DNA from: Scytalidium lignicola
Lineage: Eukaryota > Ascomycota > Leotiomycetes
DNA length: 64,000 bases
NCBI GenBank assembly: GCA_002812745.2
Contig: NCSJ02000018.1
Coordinates: forward strand, 62,001 to 126,000
Direction: 5' to 3'
Numbering within the stretch: the first letter of the stretch is position 1; the number at the start of each line of letters is the position of its first letter. The notes below the pieces were generated by a model. That model saw only the letters and a program-made list of their open reading frames with translations. It was not told the origin of the DNA and made no database searches. A program made the position numbers and the translations under genes. Positions 20,695 through 33,466 of this stretch are shown in pieces.

Positions 20695-22830
20695 AGTTGG
20701 AGGAAATCGCCGTCCTACCAGGCCTGTAATTGATAGGAAATGAAGACCGGGGGAATTTAATAGGTTTGCTGCGAGACTATCTCAGATGAAATATCTGATC
20801 CTAAGATTGTAGATTAGATTGTGTTGTTATATATAATATCATCTCTAAGCTCTCCACTTCTTGCAATATGAGGGATCTGAAACGATTGAGTGGAGAGCCA
20901 ATAATATCAATTGCTATAGCTCCCGAGGGCTGATAATCCAAGTAAGCTCACCTCACCTCACCTCATCTCACCATAACCACACGAATATGAGTAGAGAAAT
21001 GACGAAGTGAGAGTTCGCAGGTGACAGTAATGTGTAGCAGTAGGTAACAGTGAGCTGAAGCAGAAAAAACGCTCGACTTACGTTGCTTCTCAAAATAAGA
21101 GTACTTCAATCCCTACAATTCCCCACCGGAAAAAAAAAACTCCCTGTAGCAGATTTAGTTTCAGAATTGGTACGCGTACGTGTACATGTCGAACCACAAA
21201 ATCNAAAAAATATACTTCGTTATCCTAGAACGAAAACAATACGTACTGTAGATAGACAAATAGACAAAAGCAAAAGCATATACAGTATATAAGTTAAGCA
21301 GCTAGCTGAAGCACATGCGTAAGCCTCTCTCTCTAGCTCCGGCAGAAAAGCTTAGCTCGAAAATCATCATTGTTATTAATTTATTCAAACTCAGCCTCGG
21401 GAGACAGAACGAGCTGAATTATAATTTATTACCCCTCCATTCTAACTGATGACTGGTCCCGATACGGGATAAAGGCAATCGGAGGAACCACGGCAAAAAA
21501 ACGGAGACCCGTACGTACCCACGTGTTTGGTGAGAAGAAACTCGTCTTTTTTTTTCTTCTGCTCTCTCCATACAAGTGCGGATATGGGCAATTTAATGAT
21601 TTCCCTTAACTTGTATATACTTACTGAATACTATATTTATGCTCTGCATGTATGTATGTATGTAGTTAGCATTTTATAGTAAATCACACACCAAAAGCCA
21701 TCTAAGAAAGTCCAGCATGCTAGTTAACTTAGCAAGCTAGAAAGCTTGGCATAGCGATGCTAAGCCTTTTGGACCCCGTTCTTACCGTTGCCTTTCCCGC
21801 CAGACTAATTACTCGGAGACGGATCCCCTCATTCAACATGGTGGTGGAATGGGGCACAGGTGATGCTGCATACATACTACTGCACTATATCGAATGTATT
21901 AGATTAGTCACTGGAGACATCGAAGACCTAGTTTGCATGTGATATGCGTCTTTACCTTAGTTTGGATTGTAAGTAGATAGTCCACTAGGCAGATACAAGT
22001 AGGCAAACGCCCTAGGCAGCTAGCTACACAAGGACTTTTACAGCCGCCGTCTAGCACAGATCGAGTCCACTATCCATGGTAGATATCAAAGTGTCATGAC
22101 ATGAGTTAACGTATATTGATTGATGCTCCTAAAAAGAGGAGCCTCTCGTAGCCTTAGCCTAGATCCCACACAGCATACACTGAATAACCGCTATGAGATT
22201 TCCCAGACGAACCACGTCGGTGCCAGAGGTAAAAAAGGAAAGCGCACCGTGGCAAAAGTTTCCAGTAAAAAGCATCTTAAACACCTCAGTTGAGCAGGTT
22301 CATTCCCAGGCTCCTTACCCCCCGTTTTCACATACTAGTTTCTTTGGAGAAAGAGAGACAGAGAGCCCAAGTCCATGCAAATCAGGGGGTATTTACAAAA
22401 AAAAAAGAGAATACAAAACACAAAAAAAGNAATTGCGCCGTAATCCGAAGGTTCGTGAGAGCCGCTCCCCTCCCAAAAAAAAAGTCGAGTAGATCCCCAA
22501 ATACCAAGACCTTATCCGAAAACACACCCAATTCCATTGAAAATTGATTCCCGAAAGATAATGACGCCCCACCTCATAAAAAAAAAAGGGAAAACAAAAG
22601 CCAATTGAAAAAGGCTCAGGTATACTCCTGAAAAGCCACATGAGAAACAACACGGAGAATTTGAAAGCGAAGAAATCCAGATAATCTAGGATGCCTTGTG
22701 GAAAGGAGAAAAGAAAAACTTGATGAAACTATCAATTTAGACAAGGAGGCTGATGCGAAAGTTATGAACGCCGCCTATGAATTCGTTGCTGTTTTGTTAT
22801 TTACGGACGGTTTATTGAACACATGCTGAT
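20695..22830. other. Gene-free stretch upstream of the PI-PLC gene
   Basis: The 2.1 kb include a CACCT-repeat tract around 20949-20972, GTAC-rich sequence near 21165-21185, an ATGT microsatellite near 21648-21663, several CTAG-containing short inverted motifs (21.3-22.2 kb), and A-rich runs near 22395-22590 with an N at 22430. No gene is recognisable. Confidence 0.4.
20949..20972. repeat. Short CACCT tandem repeat
   Basis: Several consecutive copies of a CACCT-type pentamer lie about 260 bp upstream of the PI-PLC start codon. They may be a simple-sequence tract or an STRE-poor regulatory cluster; function is unknown. Confidence 0.55.
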
Positions 22831-25800
22831 TTATCGAGGCGGAGTATTTGCAAGAGTAGGTGTTGTGCCACCGCTATGGCTGACACTTGATGGACGAGGG
22901 GATGAAGGCGGATTCTGAGACTGATGCTTTGCAATCAAGGCCATCTTCTTTCTGAGGGTTGATAGGCGCGAGCGTACCATCGAGAGGACTACAATCTAGT
23001 TAGTCAAGTCAAATATATAATAATTTGTAAATCATACCTTTTTTCACGGCCTGTCTATCTTCCAGATTGATGCCATTGATCATAGCCCCATCATTATCGC
23101 TCTTCTCGATATCCTCTTTCAGACTACCTGAACGCCTTCGCTGAGGACTAACTTCCTCATCATTCTCTAGAACGGCTTCAAGCATTCTGATAGCTGTTAC
23201 ATAAGAGATATCACAGCCAGGGAGGTCTTCATTTGCAATCTCATTGATAGCTGCTGCTCGACTCATTTCTAAAGCACGATCGTACATCAATTTCTCCGCC
23301 GTGATTCCAGAGCTCAGGTGGACCCCACCAGTAGATGAGCTTGTACCGGCTACCTTAGAAGCGCTCGAGTGATTGTTCGGGTGGCCCGGATGGTCTTCAG
23401 GCAGCTGCTTTTGCGCGTCAAGAAGCTTGAGTCGGACAAATTCTGCTTTCTCTAAGACTTCGTTGAAGCGAGCTCTAACCCATTGCACTGCAGCGTTGAT
23501 ACGATTTCCCGCTGCAATAGCGTGCTCTGTCTCCCTCTTTGAAACTTGGGGACCGCTAAGAACCTCGCCACGACTTCGTCGGGACCACCAGGCTCCAGCA
23601 TAATCCATTGACTTAGCTAACAAAGATAGCGACTTGACGTAGAGAACGAGAGCCTCTTCACACAAAGCAACGGTTGCCTCGACTGTTAGCCCGTCATCAT
23701 CATCATTGAGTGACTCCCCAGACTTGTTCGTCGTCGCACCTCCTAATCCATGGTCCATAGAAGGTGCCAATGGAATGAGTTGCTTATACTTGACTTCTGC
23801 AAATCCGTACACAACGTCACTTCTAGTTGCAATGTCCTCAATGATTTTGATAGCCCTTTGGTCCTCATCAAGTGGCCCATTAGGGCGAATATCTTCCAGT
23901 AATCCAGCAGTGACCTGAGCGGTTGGATACGCCGGAAAAGGACTATAAAGTTGAGGAGGAGAGATTCCCTTGCCAACCAGACTAGGAGACCAACTAACTC
24001 CAAACATCCTAACACTTGCACCTTGGAGTGCTTTTGCGATGGCTGAGGTTGTCGAAGGACTGCTGCTATATGTTTTCCCGTAGGAGGAGTTTTGCCGGGC
24101 TGCCGAATTAGTTTGTCCCTTGCCAGTTGTAATATGTAAACCACGTGAAGGTGCAGTGGGTACAGCACTGATGGGGGAAGTCGGAGAACCCTGTGAAGGG
24201 GTTCGGCGAGTGATCTGCCCCGTCTTAGATGAGGGAGATGGTTTCGCACCGGAAATCCTTGGATTCGCTGCCATCTCGTCTGCAAAGGCATTGACTTCTA
24301 CAGCTCGCTTCTCTACCAAGACGTATTCTCGGGCATCACGTACAGCTTGTTCAGCCTCCGCAATTTCCTCCTTGGTTTTTGAATCACGTGCTGTTTGTAG
24401 TTTAGTTAAACCCTCTTCAGCCGAAACTTTTCTGGATGCTGGCTCATCCGGTTTCGATATAGGATTAAAGTTGCGTGTTCGACTTCCTTGTCTTGTTTCC
24501 ATAGTAGGAGCAGCCGCTAATGGGTTCAAAGGAGGTCGCACCTTATCACGAGAACTTGGTCGAGATTCTACTTGGTTCGCCTGCCGAGCTGGTTCCGTGG
24601 TGGCATGTCTGGGAGAAGAAGATAGGAGGCGCTCTCGAGGAGATGAAGAATACGTCTGTACGTCGGTAGCTTTCGACACCTTATCACTCAATCCAGGGCG
24701 TCGATCTCCCTTTACTGAAGGATTTCGGCTTAATGAGCTTTCTTCAAGCCTTGATTTCGTTCGAATCTCCCTTGGTCGGTCATCTCCAACAAGGCCTGGA
24801 ATTGGCTCAACTACGACTTCATGACGGAAAAAGTCCTCAAAAGGAAGACGCTCAACGGGTGTTCGTTTTAATAGAGCCTTTATAATCTGTTTCATGCCAT
24901 CACTAATAACTGTACTCTTAGGGAAACTGATATGATCCTCTGATTGTTCGATTCTACGGAGAAGCTCGACGTGATTTGAGGCACGGAATGGTGGCTTCCC
25001 AACCATCATCTCGAATAGCACGGTACCCGCGGACCAAAGATCGGCCTTGGCGTCATATTTCTCGTATCTAAGTATCTCGGGGGCCATATATAATGGAGAG
25101 CCACATAGAGTCTCGGCCAAGGATGTAGAAGGCAAAGAGCGAGCGAATCCGAAATCTGCAATCTTCAGCATCGGTAATGTATCAAGTCCAACCATCGGCA
25201 CAAGAGGTGCATTGCTCGCGCTCATTACTAAAGGTTGGTCTTTGGCAGTTGCCAAGTATTGCGGTGGCGGAAGTAGCAGCAAGTTTTGGGGCTTGATGTC
25301 TCGATGGATGAAGTTGCGGTTCCTTAAGAACTCCATCGCGCTGGCTAGTTGTTTGAGGAAATGCCGGACGACAACCTCGTTTAGTCCGCCCGCAGATGGC
25401 ATCGGATACTTCCTGACCATATCTCGGAGAGCTGGATTGTCACCGAGCCTGTCTCGTTTCTTGATGAAGTAGGATAGATCGCCGAGCTCGCAGAATTCCA
25501 TCACCAGGTGTATGTGTGACGTAGTTTCCCTGCAATCGATGAGCGCAACTATATGAGGATGGTGAAGGCCCTTGAGAATCTCGATCTCGCAGTAGAGGTT
25601 CTCTTTCAGCTTCTTGTTGAGCTTCGATAGGTTGACCGATTTGACGGCGACGAGCGCCCCAGTTGACTGTAGGCATAAATATATCAGCACATTTATTTCA
25701 CAAAAACAGGATAGTTATCGCAGGATGATAAGAAGATCTAAGGCTTATCTATCCCTCGAATAACCTTTCCAAGGATTAGAACCATTCCGAACGTACCTTG

Positions 25801-25934
25801 TGACGCCCTCTAAACACGCTGGCAAAGCTTCCCTTTCCTATCTCATCCTCAACCACAAAGCTGCCCACCGTTATTCTCTCACCCGTCCTCGTCCGCCGGG
25901 AGGAGGACGAGGAAGGGGGCGGAAGAGCCGCCAT
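22831..25934 (-). CDS. ATG1: Autophagy-initiating serine/threonine kinase ATG1
   Basis: Atg1 starts autophagosome formation together with Atg13 and Atg17 and phosphorylates Atg9 and others. Exons 25934-25797, 25666-23038 and 22988-22831 give 974 residues, with introns of 130 and 49 bp. Exon 1 carries the glycine loop [14 protein letters not shown]. Exon 2 continues with ALVAVKSV, the catalytic HRDIKPQN, the typical fungal insert [24 protein letters not shown] and MAPEIL. A long Ser/Pro/Arg linker follows. It holds EYVLVEK, where Tyr494-Val497 matches the Atg8-interacting motif (YxxV). The C-terminal helical region (roughly 600 to 930) corresponds to the Atg13-binding EAT/MIT repeats. Splicing of the last intron gives [19 protein letters not shown] and a Ser/Thr-rich tail. 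The gene is divergent from GPI10, with 3.1 kb between start codons. Confidence 0.96.
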
Positions 25935-28900
25935 GGTGGCTATGGGCGCCTAGAGGTTCGAGTCGGGAGACCCTCCTTGGCTCTTATGACTGTATTGCTA
26001 CCAAGTAAGATGGGGATATAACGTGGCAGTGATCGCGTTCTGCATGTACACGAAACTAGGGATGATGCGAAGCTGATAATGTCGGGGAACAGAAGCTCGC
26101 AGAGCTCCTTTTCGATGATGGGTGGTGGTGGTGGTTGATGGGGATGACGAGACCTCGAGAAGTGGTAGCTAACTTGGGGGAATGAGTTCCAGCGCCGAGC
26201 AAGGCGAAACGAGTGGGCGAAAGGTCGAGATNAAAAAAAGCAGATGAAAGCCTAGGAAAATGCACCAGCCCCGGAGTGTAACCTGCCTGATGCCTTCAAG
26301 AGCAGAGGTCGAAAGAAAGGGGGTGGTGGTTGATGGGCGTGCGAGGGTTTGCCAACAGGTGCAGGGCGAGGCTGCCGGACCCAGAGTTGATTTGTCGAAT
26401 GAGGTAATGAATGGAGTAGCGGTAGCTGTATGTATCTGCCGAGTTCAAGTTAATGGCTCGGGACTCTGCAGCGGGTTTATGGGATGCAAGTAGCTAAGGG
26501 TTTGCGTGGTAGCACGGAGGAGAAGGAAGAGCAGGTATGGAGAAAAAGAAGTGCTTTAGGGGATGTAGTAGGAAGAAGAAGAAGGGGAACCTGCTCTCGC
26601 TCTCACTCTCTCTGACTCTCAGTTCATCACGAGGGAGCGAGACAAGCGACCAGGGAGTCACCGACCGATAAGTTAAAGCGACTACGAGCGATTGGGGTCT
26701 CCACCTCTTGCTCCCAATCTTACGCGAGTCGGTCAGATAAGAATAAGCCTCGTGTTGCCTCGGAGGCGGCGACTTCAAAAGTACGTGATCGCACCAGAGA
26801 GCATCGTGATCTTTCTAGAATCCGAAAATAAAACACTGCTCAGTAATTCGCAGATTTACAATCATTACGGCTATTCATTTGCCTTCTTTCGTGTCGTCAT
26901 TCCTCGTGACCTAGGCCCTGTCAAGTGAATGATCCAATGAGTTACTACTTACGAAGTCCTTCTCATATGATTTCTATGACCTCCTCTACTGTACCTCTTG
27001 ACTTTGTACTTCCTGTACGGAGAGTAAGTAACACCTTTCTCTCTCCATCTCTCTCCATCTCTCTCCATCTCTCTCCATCTCTACTTGTAACAGCTTCTGG
27101 AGTAAACTTGCGCGCAATCCCTCTTCGTCTCCTTCCAATAAAAGTCACTGCTGTGTTTATTGTCAGTACGTCCACGTCCACGCAGCGCTTTCTCAGTCGC
27201 ACACCGCGTTCCATTCAACCAAAAGAAAAAGGTCACGCACACCACACCATAACTACCATGCCACCATTTTCAAATCCCCCATTCAATCACCACCGACCAC
27301 CGTCCACAACCTAATAATCCCCAGGCCAGTCACCTAGGCGGCCCTGCACGAGACCAGCAGGCCTAGGCATATGCACGAATGCGCGTCGCGAACTTCGAAA
27401 GATTATTTGATGGGCAAAAATCCAAAAACCATCCACAGGCAAACATCTACTTAATTAACGGGGCTTTTTTCTGCTGGACGTGGCGGATCTGCAGTTAGGG
27501 GGTTAGCATGCAGCGCTTCCGGTAGGTAGGTAGGGGGCCTCTACTGCTATTGTGCAGTACTAACTACGACTAACTACAGGACTACTGCACAGTTGTGGTT
27601 GCTAGAGCAGGGGGCGCGGATGCATTTCGAGATGGCTGTCCTCGATATGGTGCATGGCCCTTCTTTCCCCGGCTTGCCTGTTACAGGTTCCTTGTTGCTG
27701 ACTCTCGTATCTGGGTTCAACCTTCCTTTTCGCCTCGGGATATGCTACAAAGATGGCGCAGGAAATGGGCTTGGATCGCCCGTCAGATTGCCTTGCTTTC
27801 TAGAAAGAGATTCCAGAGATAAGCATAAGTACCCAGGTACTGTCCGCATATTGGCTTGATCATCCGATATCACTATTTTTCTTTTTGAGAACTGGGGTTT
27901 TGTTGGGGGATCTATATTCCCGTTACAGCTTACAGCTTACAGATGGCATGTAAAGTGTAAAGCCGCCGAATAATAATGTATGTCTCCGAGACAACGACTA
28001 CCGGTATCTAAACCTTCTGCGTTGTTCGTCGGATATTGGAAGAATCCCCAGGTGCAAGTAAACTGTACATAAAGAAGCTATGCAAGCACTTTTTTTAATA
28101 CTCCAATAACCAAGTCATAAAATTCTCCCGCATACGCTCTGATAACACAGGGAAAATATTCCCATTCTCACACCGCATCTTCCTCACGCATCCAGTTCAA
28201 CATGAACGCAGAGCTGAAATCCATTCAAACCTGCCTTTAGGGATATCGGTTGATAAAAGCTTCGTTTATTGCTGTGCATAGGGGAAAGAAACATACTCCG
28301 TACTTTTTGGCAGATACTGATAGCGGGGCAAGCTTTCAAGTGGCTTTGTGGCGAGCTGGCCAATGAAGCCTCAGGTGACAAGATATCGGGATCTCTTCGC
28401 CAGGCCTATGCATTTTATGCTTGACTGATACCTAAATACGGTAGGAATATCTCATCCTATCAATTCTCAGAAAACTTAGCTAAACGAAGATTACTGCACC
28501 GTTATTATGTAGTACAGCAGTTATGTATGTGCAATTGGCCGTGGCGAAGAGATAAGGAGACATAAGAATTGCTGTGGCATGCTGCTTGGAGTTGATTATG
28601 CTGCCTTATAAATCAGGCAACATAATAAGGCAACACAAAACGCCTATGATGTAGACATAGACACTAAGACCTTGTCTGAGGCGATGGTCCTATGCAATAA
28701 TGCAAGCAAAATGTAAAACTTCCTCGTAACTCCGGACTATCTCATGAGTTTCATCAATCATTCCCCGTATATGCATCTCGCCCAACATGGACGCGTGATT
28801 TTATCTGATTTGCAACAAAATCTGGTACAATCTGCTGATTTTTGTTCATGCCTGAGGCATTGCATAAAGAATAATCAGTCCATAATGTATGCTAAACCTG

Positions 28901-29078
28901 AGGCATTCAGGCACAAATCGAGACTCCAAAAACTGCTTGTCCCAGGAACACGTGCGCACCCTAGTTGGCATTGAAGGCGTTTTTTCACTAATCTCACGAA
29001 TAAGAAGAAAAGGCTACATCTTCTCTTCCTTCTGCTATTCTACAAAGAATTAGGCTTGATGGAGACGTTGTTGCCAAG
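25935..29078. other. Divergent intergenic region between ATG1 and GPI10
   Basis: These 3.1 kb carry both promoters and probably a long ATG1 5' leader. They include GA-rich and CT-rich tracts (26.5-26.6 kb), a 10-bp tandem repeat at 27041-27080, an N at 26232 and TACTCCGTACT near 28290. The box-B-like GGTTCGAGTC near 25953 has no matching A box or cloverleaf. I recognise no gene. Confidence 0.4.
27041..27080. repeat. Tandem repeat CTCTCCATCT x4
   Basis: Four perfect consecutive 10-bp units lie in intergenic, pyrimidine-rich DNA. Such tracts vary in copy number between strains. Confidence 0.9.
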
Positions 29079-31256
29079 ATGAGTTCATCCACAGAATCCA
29101 AGGCTCTTGAAGAGAAAGATGGAAAGGGCGAGGCTCTTCCTCTCGAGAAGCTCTATCCCCAGGTCGTCGTTGACTATATGAACAAAGATATCTTGACACT
29201 TCTTCTGTTCTTCCGATTAATCAATGCAATTGCTGTCCACACATTTTTTCAACCAGATGAATATTTTCAGTCTCTGGAGCCAGCATGGCGGATGGCTTTT
29301 GGATCTGACAGTGGTGCTTGGATCACGTGGGTACGTTTAGTTAACTCATCAAACACCTAAATGCTTTGGGATATACCCCTGACATCACTACAGGAATGGG
29401 ATAATCAACTCAGATCGTCCCTACATCCAGCTATCTTCGCTGCATTTTACTATGTAGGAAATACGGTCATGACAGTTCTGTCAATGTACCCTCAATTCCG
29501 GGCTATAATTCTTTCGGTCCTACCAAATGCGGTTCAGTCCGTATTCGCTGCATTGGCAGATTTCTTCACTTGGAAACTTGCACAGCGCATGTATGGAAGA
29601 GAAAGCAATGCTACATGGGCAGCTGTAAGTGGAGTCGATTCAGCGCCATCTATGGGTTTATATGTATCCGTGGACTAATAACCAGTTACAGCTCCTATTA
29701 TCTATTTTTAGTCCTTGGGAGTGGTTTTGCTCGACTAGGACACTCTCGAATAGTCTTGAGACAACCCTTACTATCGCAGGATTGTACTTCTGGCCATGGG
29801 CATTATCTGTCGATGCAGCAGCTGTGCCTCCTGCTGGTAAAACCAGCAAAGCTCCTACTGGTGAAGGAATCTTTCAGACTAAACAATCTGTTAATTAGTG
29901 AGTGCTTCTGGGCTCTATTGAAAATTGCATTCTAATTGTTGAGTAGTCTACGAGCTTCAATATTAACGGCTTCCACGGCTTGCATTCTTCGTCCTACTAA
30001 TCTTTTTATTTGGTTCTGTATTTTTATGCCTATGATCACAAAGCTCTTACTTAGAGTAGGGTCACCTATTCAAACTGCCTCCCCTGGCGTCAATCCAACA
30101 CCTTCAGATTATCTAATCCTCATTCGAGAATTGGTACTCTGTGGTGGTTCAGTTCTCGCGATCTCGGTCCTTTCAGATCATGCCTACTACGGAGAATGGA
30201 CATTNCCCCCCCTATCAGTGGCTACAGTTCAATCTCTCACAAGACCTTGCTGTTTTCTACGGTCGCAACGATTGGCACTACTATATCAGTCAAGGACTTC
30301 CGCTCCTCCTAACAACATACCTTCCATTCACAATACTCGCATTCTGGAAGTGCATCTGGTCTCCAGCGGACACAACTAATCCATCACAACCCCTGATTGC
30401 CCACAGCATTGCCTTCATCCTATGCAGCACCATTTCAACAACAATAGTAGTCTTATCCATGATATCCCACAAAGAAGTCCGCTTCATATACCCTCTTCTT
30501 CCAATGTTGCACATCATAACTGCTCCTACAATATCTTACATATTCGCAACCTCAACCACCACTACCACAAAACCACCACCCCAACCCGCAGGCTCAAAAC
30601 TCCCACCACCAAAACCAAAAACCACAACCACAACCACATTCCACTATAAGCCCATACTCTTCCTCCTCCTCACCCTCAACATCTCTATCGCAGCCTACAC
30701 TACGCAAATCCACCAACGTGGCGTCCTATCAGTCCTAAAATTCCTCCGCTCAGAATACGAAGCCCTAGCCCTCGACGCCCGCGGCAACCTCATATCTCTG
30801 AATATGGACTACCCAGCTGACGACGTCCCGCACAAGATCAACGACTACGACGACAACGAGACCTTTGTGGGCTTTTTAATGCCATGCCACAGCACCCCTT
30901 GGCGCAGCCAGCTCTACCACCCCGGACTCAACGCCTGGGCGCTAGGATGTGAACCTCCTCTATCCATTGCTCCGCACACAGCGGAGCGAGAGCAATACCG
31001 CGACGAAGCGGATCGGTTCTACGATAACCCGAAGAAGTTCCTGAGCGAGGAGATTGGTGGGAGGGAGAAGCCTTGGCCGCGGTATATTGTAGGGTTCGAA
31101 GGGATTGAGGCGCCATTGAGAGAGTGGTATGAGGAAGAGTTTAAAGGGTTTAAGATACGAGAGAGGTGGAGTGGGTTTAATACCCATTTCCATGATGATG
31201 CGAGACGGAGGGGGAGGGTTGTTGTTTGGGAGTTTGTGGATGGGAGTAAGGTATGA
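29079..31256 (+). CDS. GPI10: GPI mannosyltransferase 3 (GPI10/PIGB), four exons
   Basis: This ER enzyme adds the third mannose to the GPI anchor precursor from dolichol-phosphate mannose. Exons are 29079-29330, 29394-29624, 29692-29897 and 29947-31256, with introns of 63, 67 and 49 bp. The product has 665 residues once the N at 30205 is left out. The N sits before a C run and breaks the frame between YYGEWT and the next domain; without it the protein reads [22 protein letters not shown] hallmarks are [17 protein letters not shown] near residue 55, [19 protein letters not shown], and [18 protein letters not shown] with [13 protein letters not shown]. Multiple membrane spans are evident. A lumenal Thr/Pro/Lys-rich insert lies around 30550-30640. 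The start at 29079 is followed by a polar N-terminus as in orthologues. Confidence 0.95.
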
Positions 31257-31664
31257 GGTATGTAACTAAGTTATGTCCCTCTTTTCGTTTTAAGTATAAT
31301 CGGATATATGTGATGGATTAAGAAAAAGAAAGATGAAAAAGGTGGGAAACTGAAATGGCAAATTTATCGTGAAATAAGATCGGACAGCTGGAACGAGAGG
31401 GGCATAGGTAGTTTTGTGTATTTTATTGAAACCTGTCATCGACNTTTTTATTCATCTTTCCCTGTCTCTCTCTCTCTCTCTCGATCTAGAATTTTTAAAT
31501 AGATTATGAGAAAGACTTATTTCGTAGATATCATCATCAGGTTTCATTACACAATCATGTGAAGAAGAAAAGGCTCAAATTCACGTTAAAAATAAACCCC
31601 CCCCTCCCTTAGGTTGATATTTCCCAATGGAAAAAGAAAAAACGGTGGTGCGGAATATATCCGG
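31257..31664. terminator. Convergent 3' flanks of GPI10 and the MFS gene
   Basis: This AT-rich spacer between converging genes has a TC microsatellite at about 31464-31482 and an N at 31444 before a T run. No separate gene is seen. Confidence 0.4.
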
Positions 31665-33466
31665 CTAGAGCATATATCGATAATCTGGGCTCAGATCCTA
31701 TGTCTCGAATGTCAGTAAAGAAAATTTCGCATTTCCAATTTTCTAAGAATATAAAAGAACAACCAAAGAGACGAGCGGAGGAGTGGATAGGAGAAGAAGA
31801 GGAAAAGAAGATAAAACATACACCAAGCTCCGTCTTCTCATATTCGGTAAGATTCAAATCCCTGGGCCTCCTATCTCGTTCCCTATTCTGACTCACAACC
31901 GCAACAGCATATATAACGCAACTAAGTGCACTCAAGCACAAGAATGCCAGACAGATACTATATCCATTCTTATAATACGGTGCGTCTTTGCTCAGGAAAG
32001 CATACGTAGCAATAATACCGCCGATGTTTCCAAAACCAATCTGCCACGCGCTGCCGATAGCCCGACGATGGTGACCGCCGAGGTTCATGTTGAACCAGCA
32101 CACGATAACGGGCATGGCGGTGTAGGAGCCCATGGCGACGAGGAAGAGAGCTCCGTACTCGAGGTGCTTGTTATCGTGGACGCGGATTAAGATAGCGAAA
32201 CCGGTGATGGCGACACAGAGAGGGAAGATGGCGAAGAGGAAGCGGTGCTTTACGCGGTCTGAGAGGAAGGCAACGGTCATCGCGAAGGCAAAGGCGCAGG
32301 CCCACGGCGGAACACTGTGGAGTTGCGTTTCGATCGGGCTGTAGCCGTAAGTTGAAAGGATGGTTGGAGAGAAGAAGGCGTAGCCATAGGCTGGCACAAT
32401 CAGACCGAAGTACATGAAGCCGCCGACGATAATCTTGTAATCCTTCAAAACGCGGCCAATATCAGCGAATGTGATCTTACGCTCTGCTGCGGAATTGCCC
32501 TGGTCTGCTTGCAGTCTGGCCTGTACATATGTTCGTTCCTCAGGGGTAAGCCATTTGGCTTCCTCGGGGAAGGAAGGAACCAGGAAGAAGAAGGACAGTG
32601 CTACAACGCAGGTAAGGCAACCCTCGAGGATAAAGATCCAACGCCAACCTCGGTAGTTGCGCATGTGGTCCATCTTCCCAATGGCAGAGGCCAGAAGACC
32701 ACCGAATGCGCCGGCAAGCGTGGTAGAGCTGAAGAAGAAAGAGTAACGTCGCTGAGCTTCGGAGCGTTTATACCACGTCCCAAGGAGATAGAAGCATCCT
32801 GGGAAAATTCCGGTCTCAAACATGCCCAGGAAGAAGCGCGTGGTGAGCAGGCCGCCATAGGATGAAACGAGACCCTGGCAGATGGAGACGAGACCGAACA
32901 TGAACATGCACAAGGACAGCCAGATATTAGGGCGCAGACGCCTCAGGAAGATGTTAGAAGGAATCTCAAAGAGCACGTAGGGGACGAAAAACAAGGTCAG
33001 GGCGGTGTTGTACTGCACGCCAGTCAGATCCAGGTCGGCGACCATGCCGAAGGAGCGGGCATTGGCGATGTTGATTCTGTCGAGGAAGGCGAGAAGGTAA
33101 AGAATACAGAGGATGGGGACCACGTGGAAATCGATCTTGGTCATAAGTCGTCTTTCAGTGGTATGTGGCGGACAGACAATGTTCAGCTCGTTGTATTCGA
33201 TACCTGCGCCATTTTGGTTGGCGTCGTAGGCTGGAATTTCGGGATCATAGGTGTTCTTGTTGAAGGCCGGTTCCTGATCGTGGTCGGAGACGTTGGGCGA
33301 GGTCGCCTCTTCTAGGAAGGAGGTGAGCAAAGAGAAGGAGCAGAAATTGTAAGGATTAGAAGTTGATAGTTTTGTATGGTGGCATCCAAGAAACATGTAC
33401 TGGATAGAATATAGATAATTGAGAAAGTGTCCTACTATACTTACTTTCCTTGCTGTGTCCAAACAT
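31665..33466 (-). CDS. MFS anion:cation symporter, Dal5/TNA1-type permease
   Basis: This is a plasma-membrane uptake permease of the ACS family, which includes allantoate, nicotinate, pantothenate and biotin transporters. The model has a 22-nt first exon (33466-33445, MFGHSKE), a main exon (33311-31822) and a 33-nt last exon (31697-31665). Introns are 133 and 124 bp, giving 514 residues. The last splice (GGT joined to GAT) yields TELGDLSPDYRYML, the usual family ending; the unspliced frame ends in an unrelated tail. Twelve hydrophobic spans are visible. Motifs are YLLAFLDRINIANAR in span 1, GMFETGIFPGCFYLLGTWY in span 4/5 and RGWRWIFILEG. The substrate cannot be told from sequence. The nearest upstream gene is the F-box gene, 3.5 kb away and divergent. 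Confidence 0.92.

Noticed and set aside
24120..24824. 234-residue plus-strand ORF inside ATG1
   Set aside because: It overlaps the ATG1 linker exon on the opposite strand and has no protein-family features.
25945..25975. tRNA-like box B (GGTTCGAGTC)
   Set aside because: No A box at the right spacing and no cloverleaf arms. It lies in the ATG1 5' region.
27041..27080. CRISPR-like or satellite array
   Set aside because: The units are contiguous 10-mers without spacers, so it is a simple tandem repeat.
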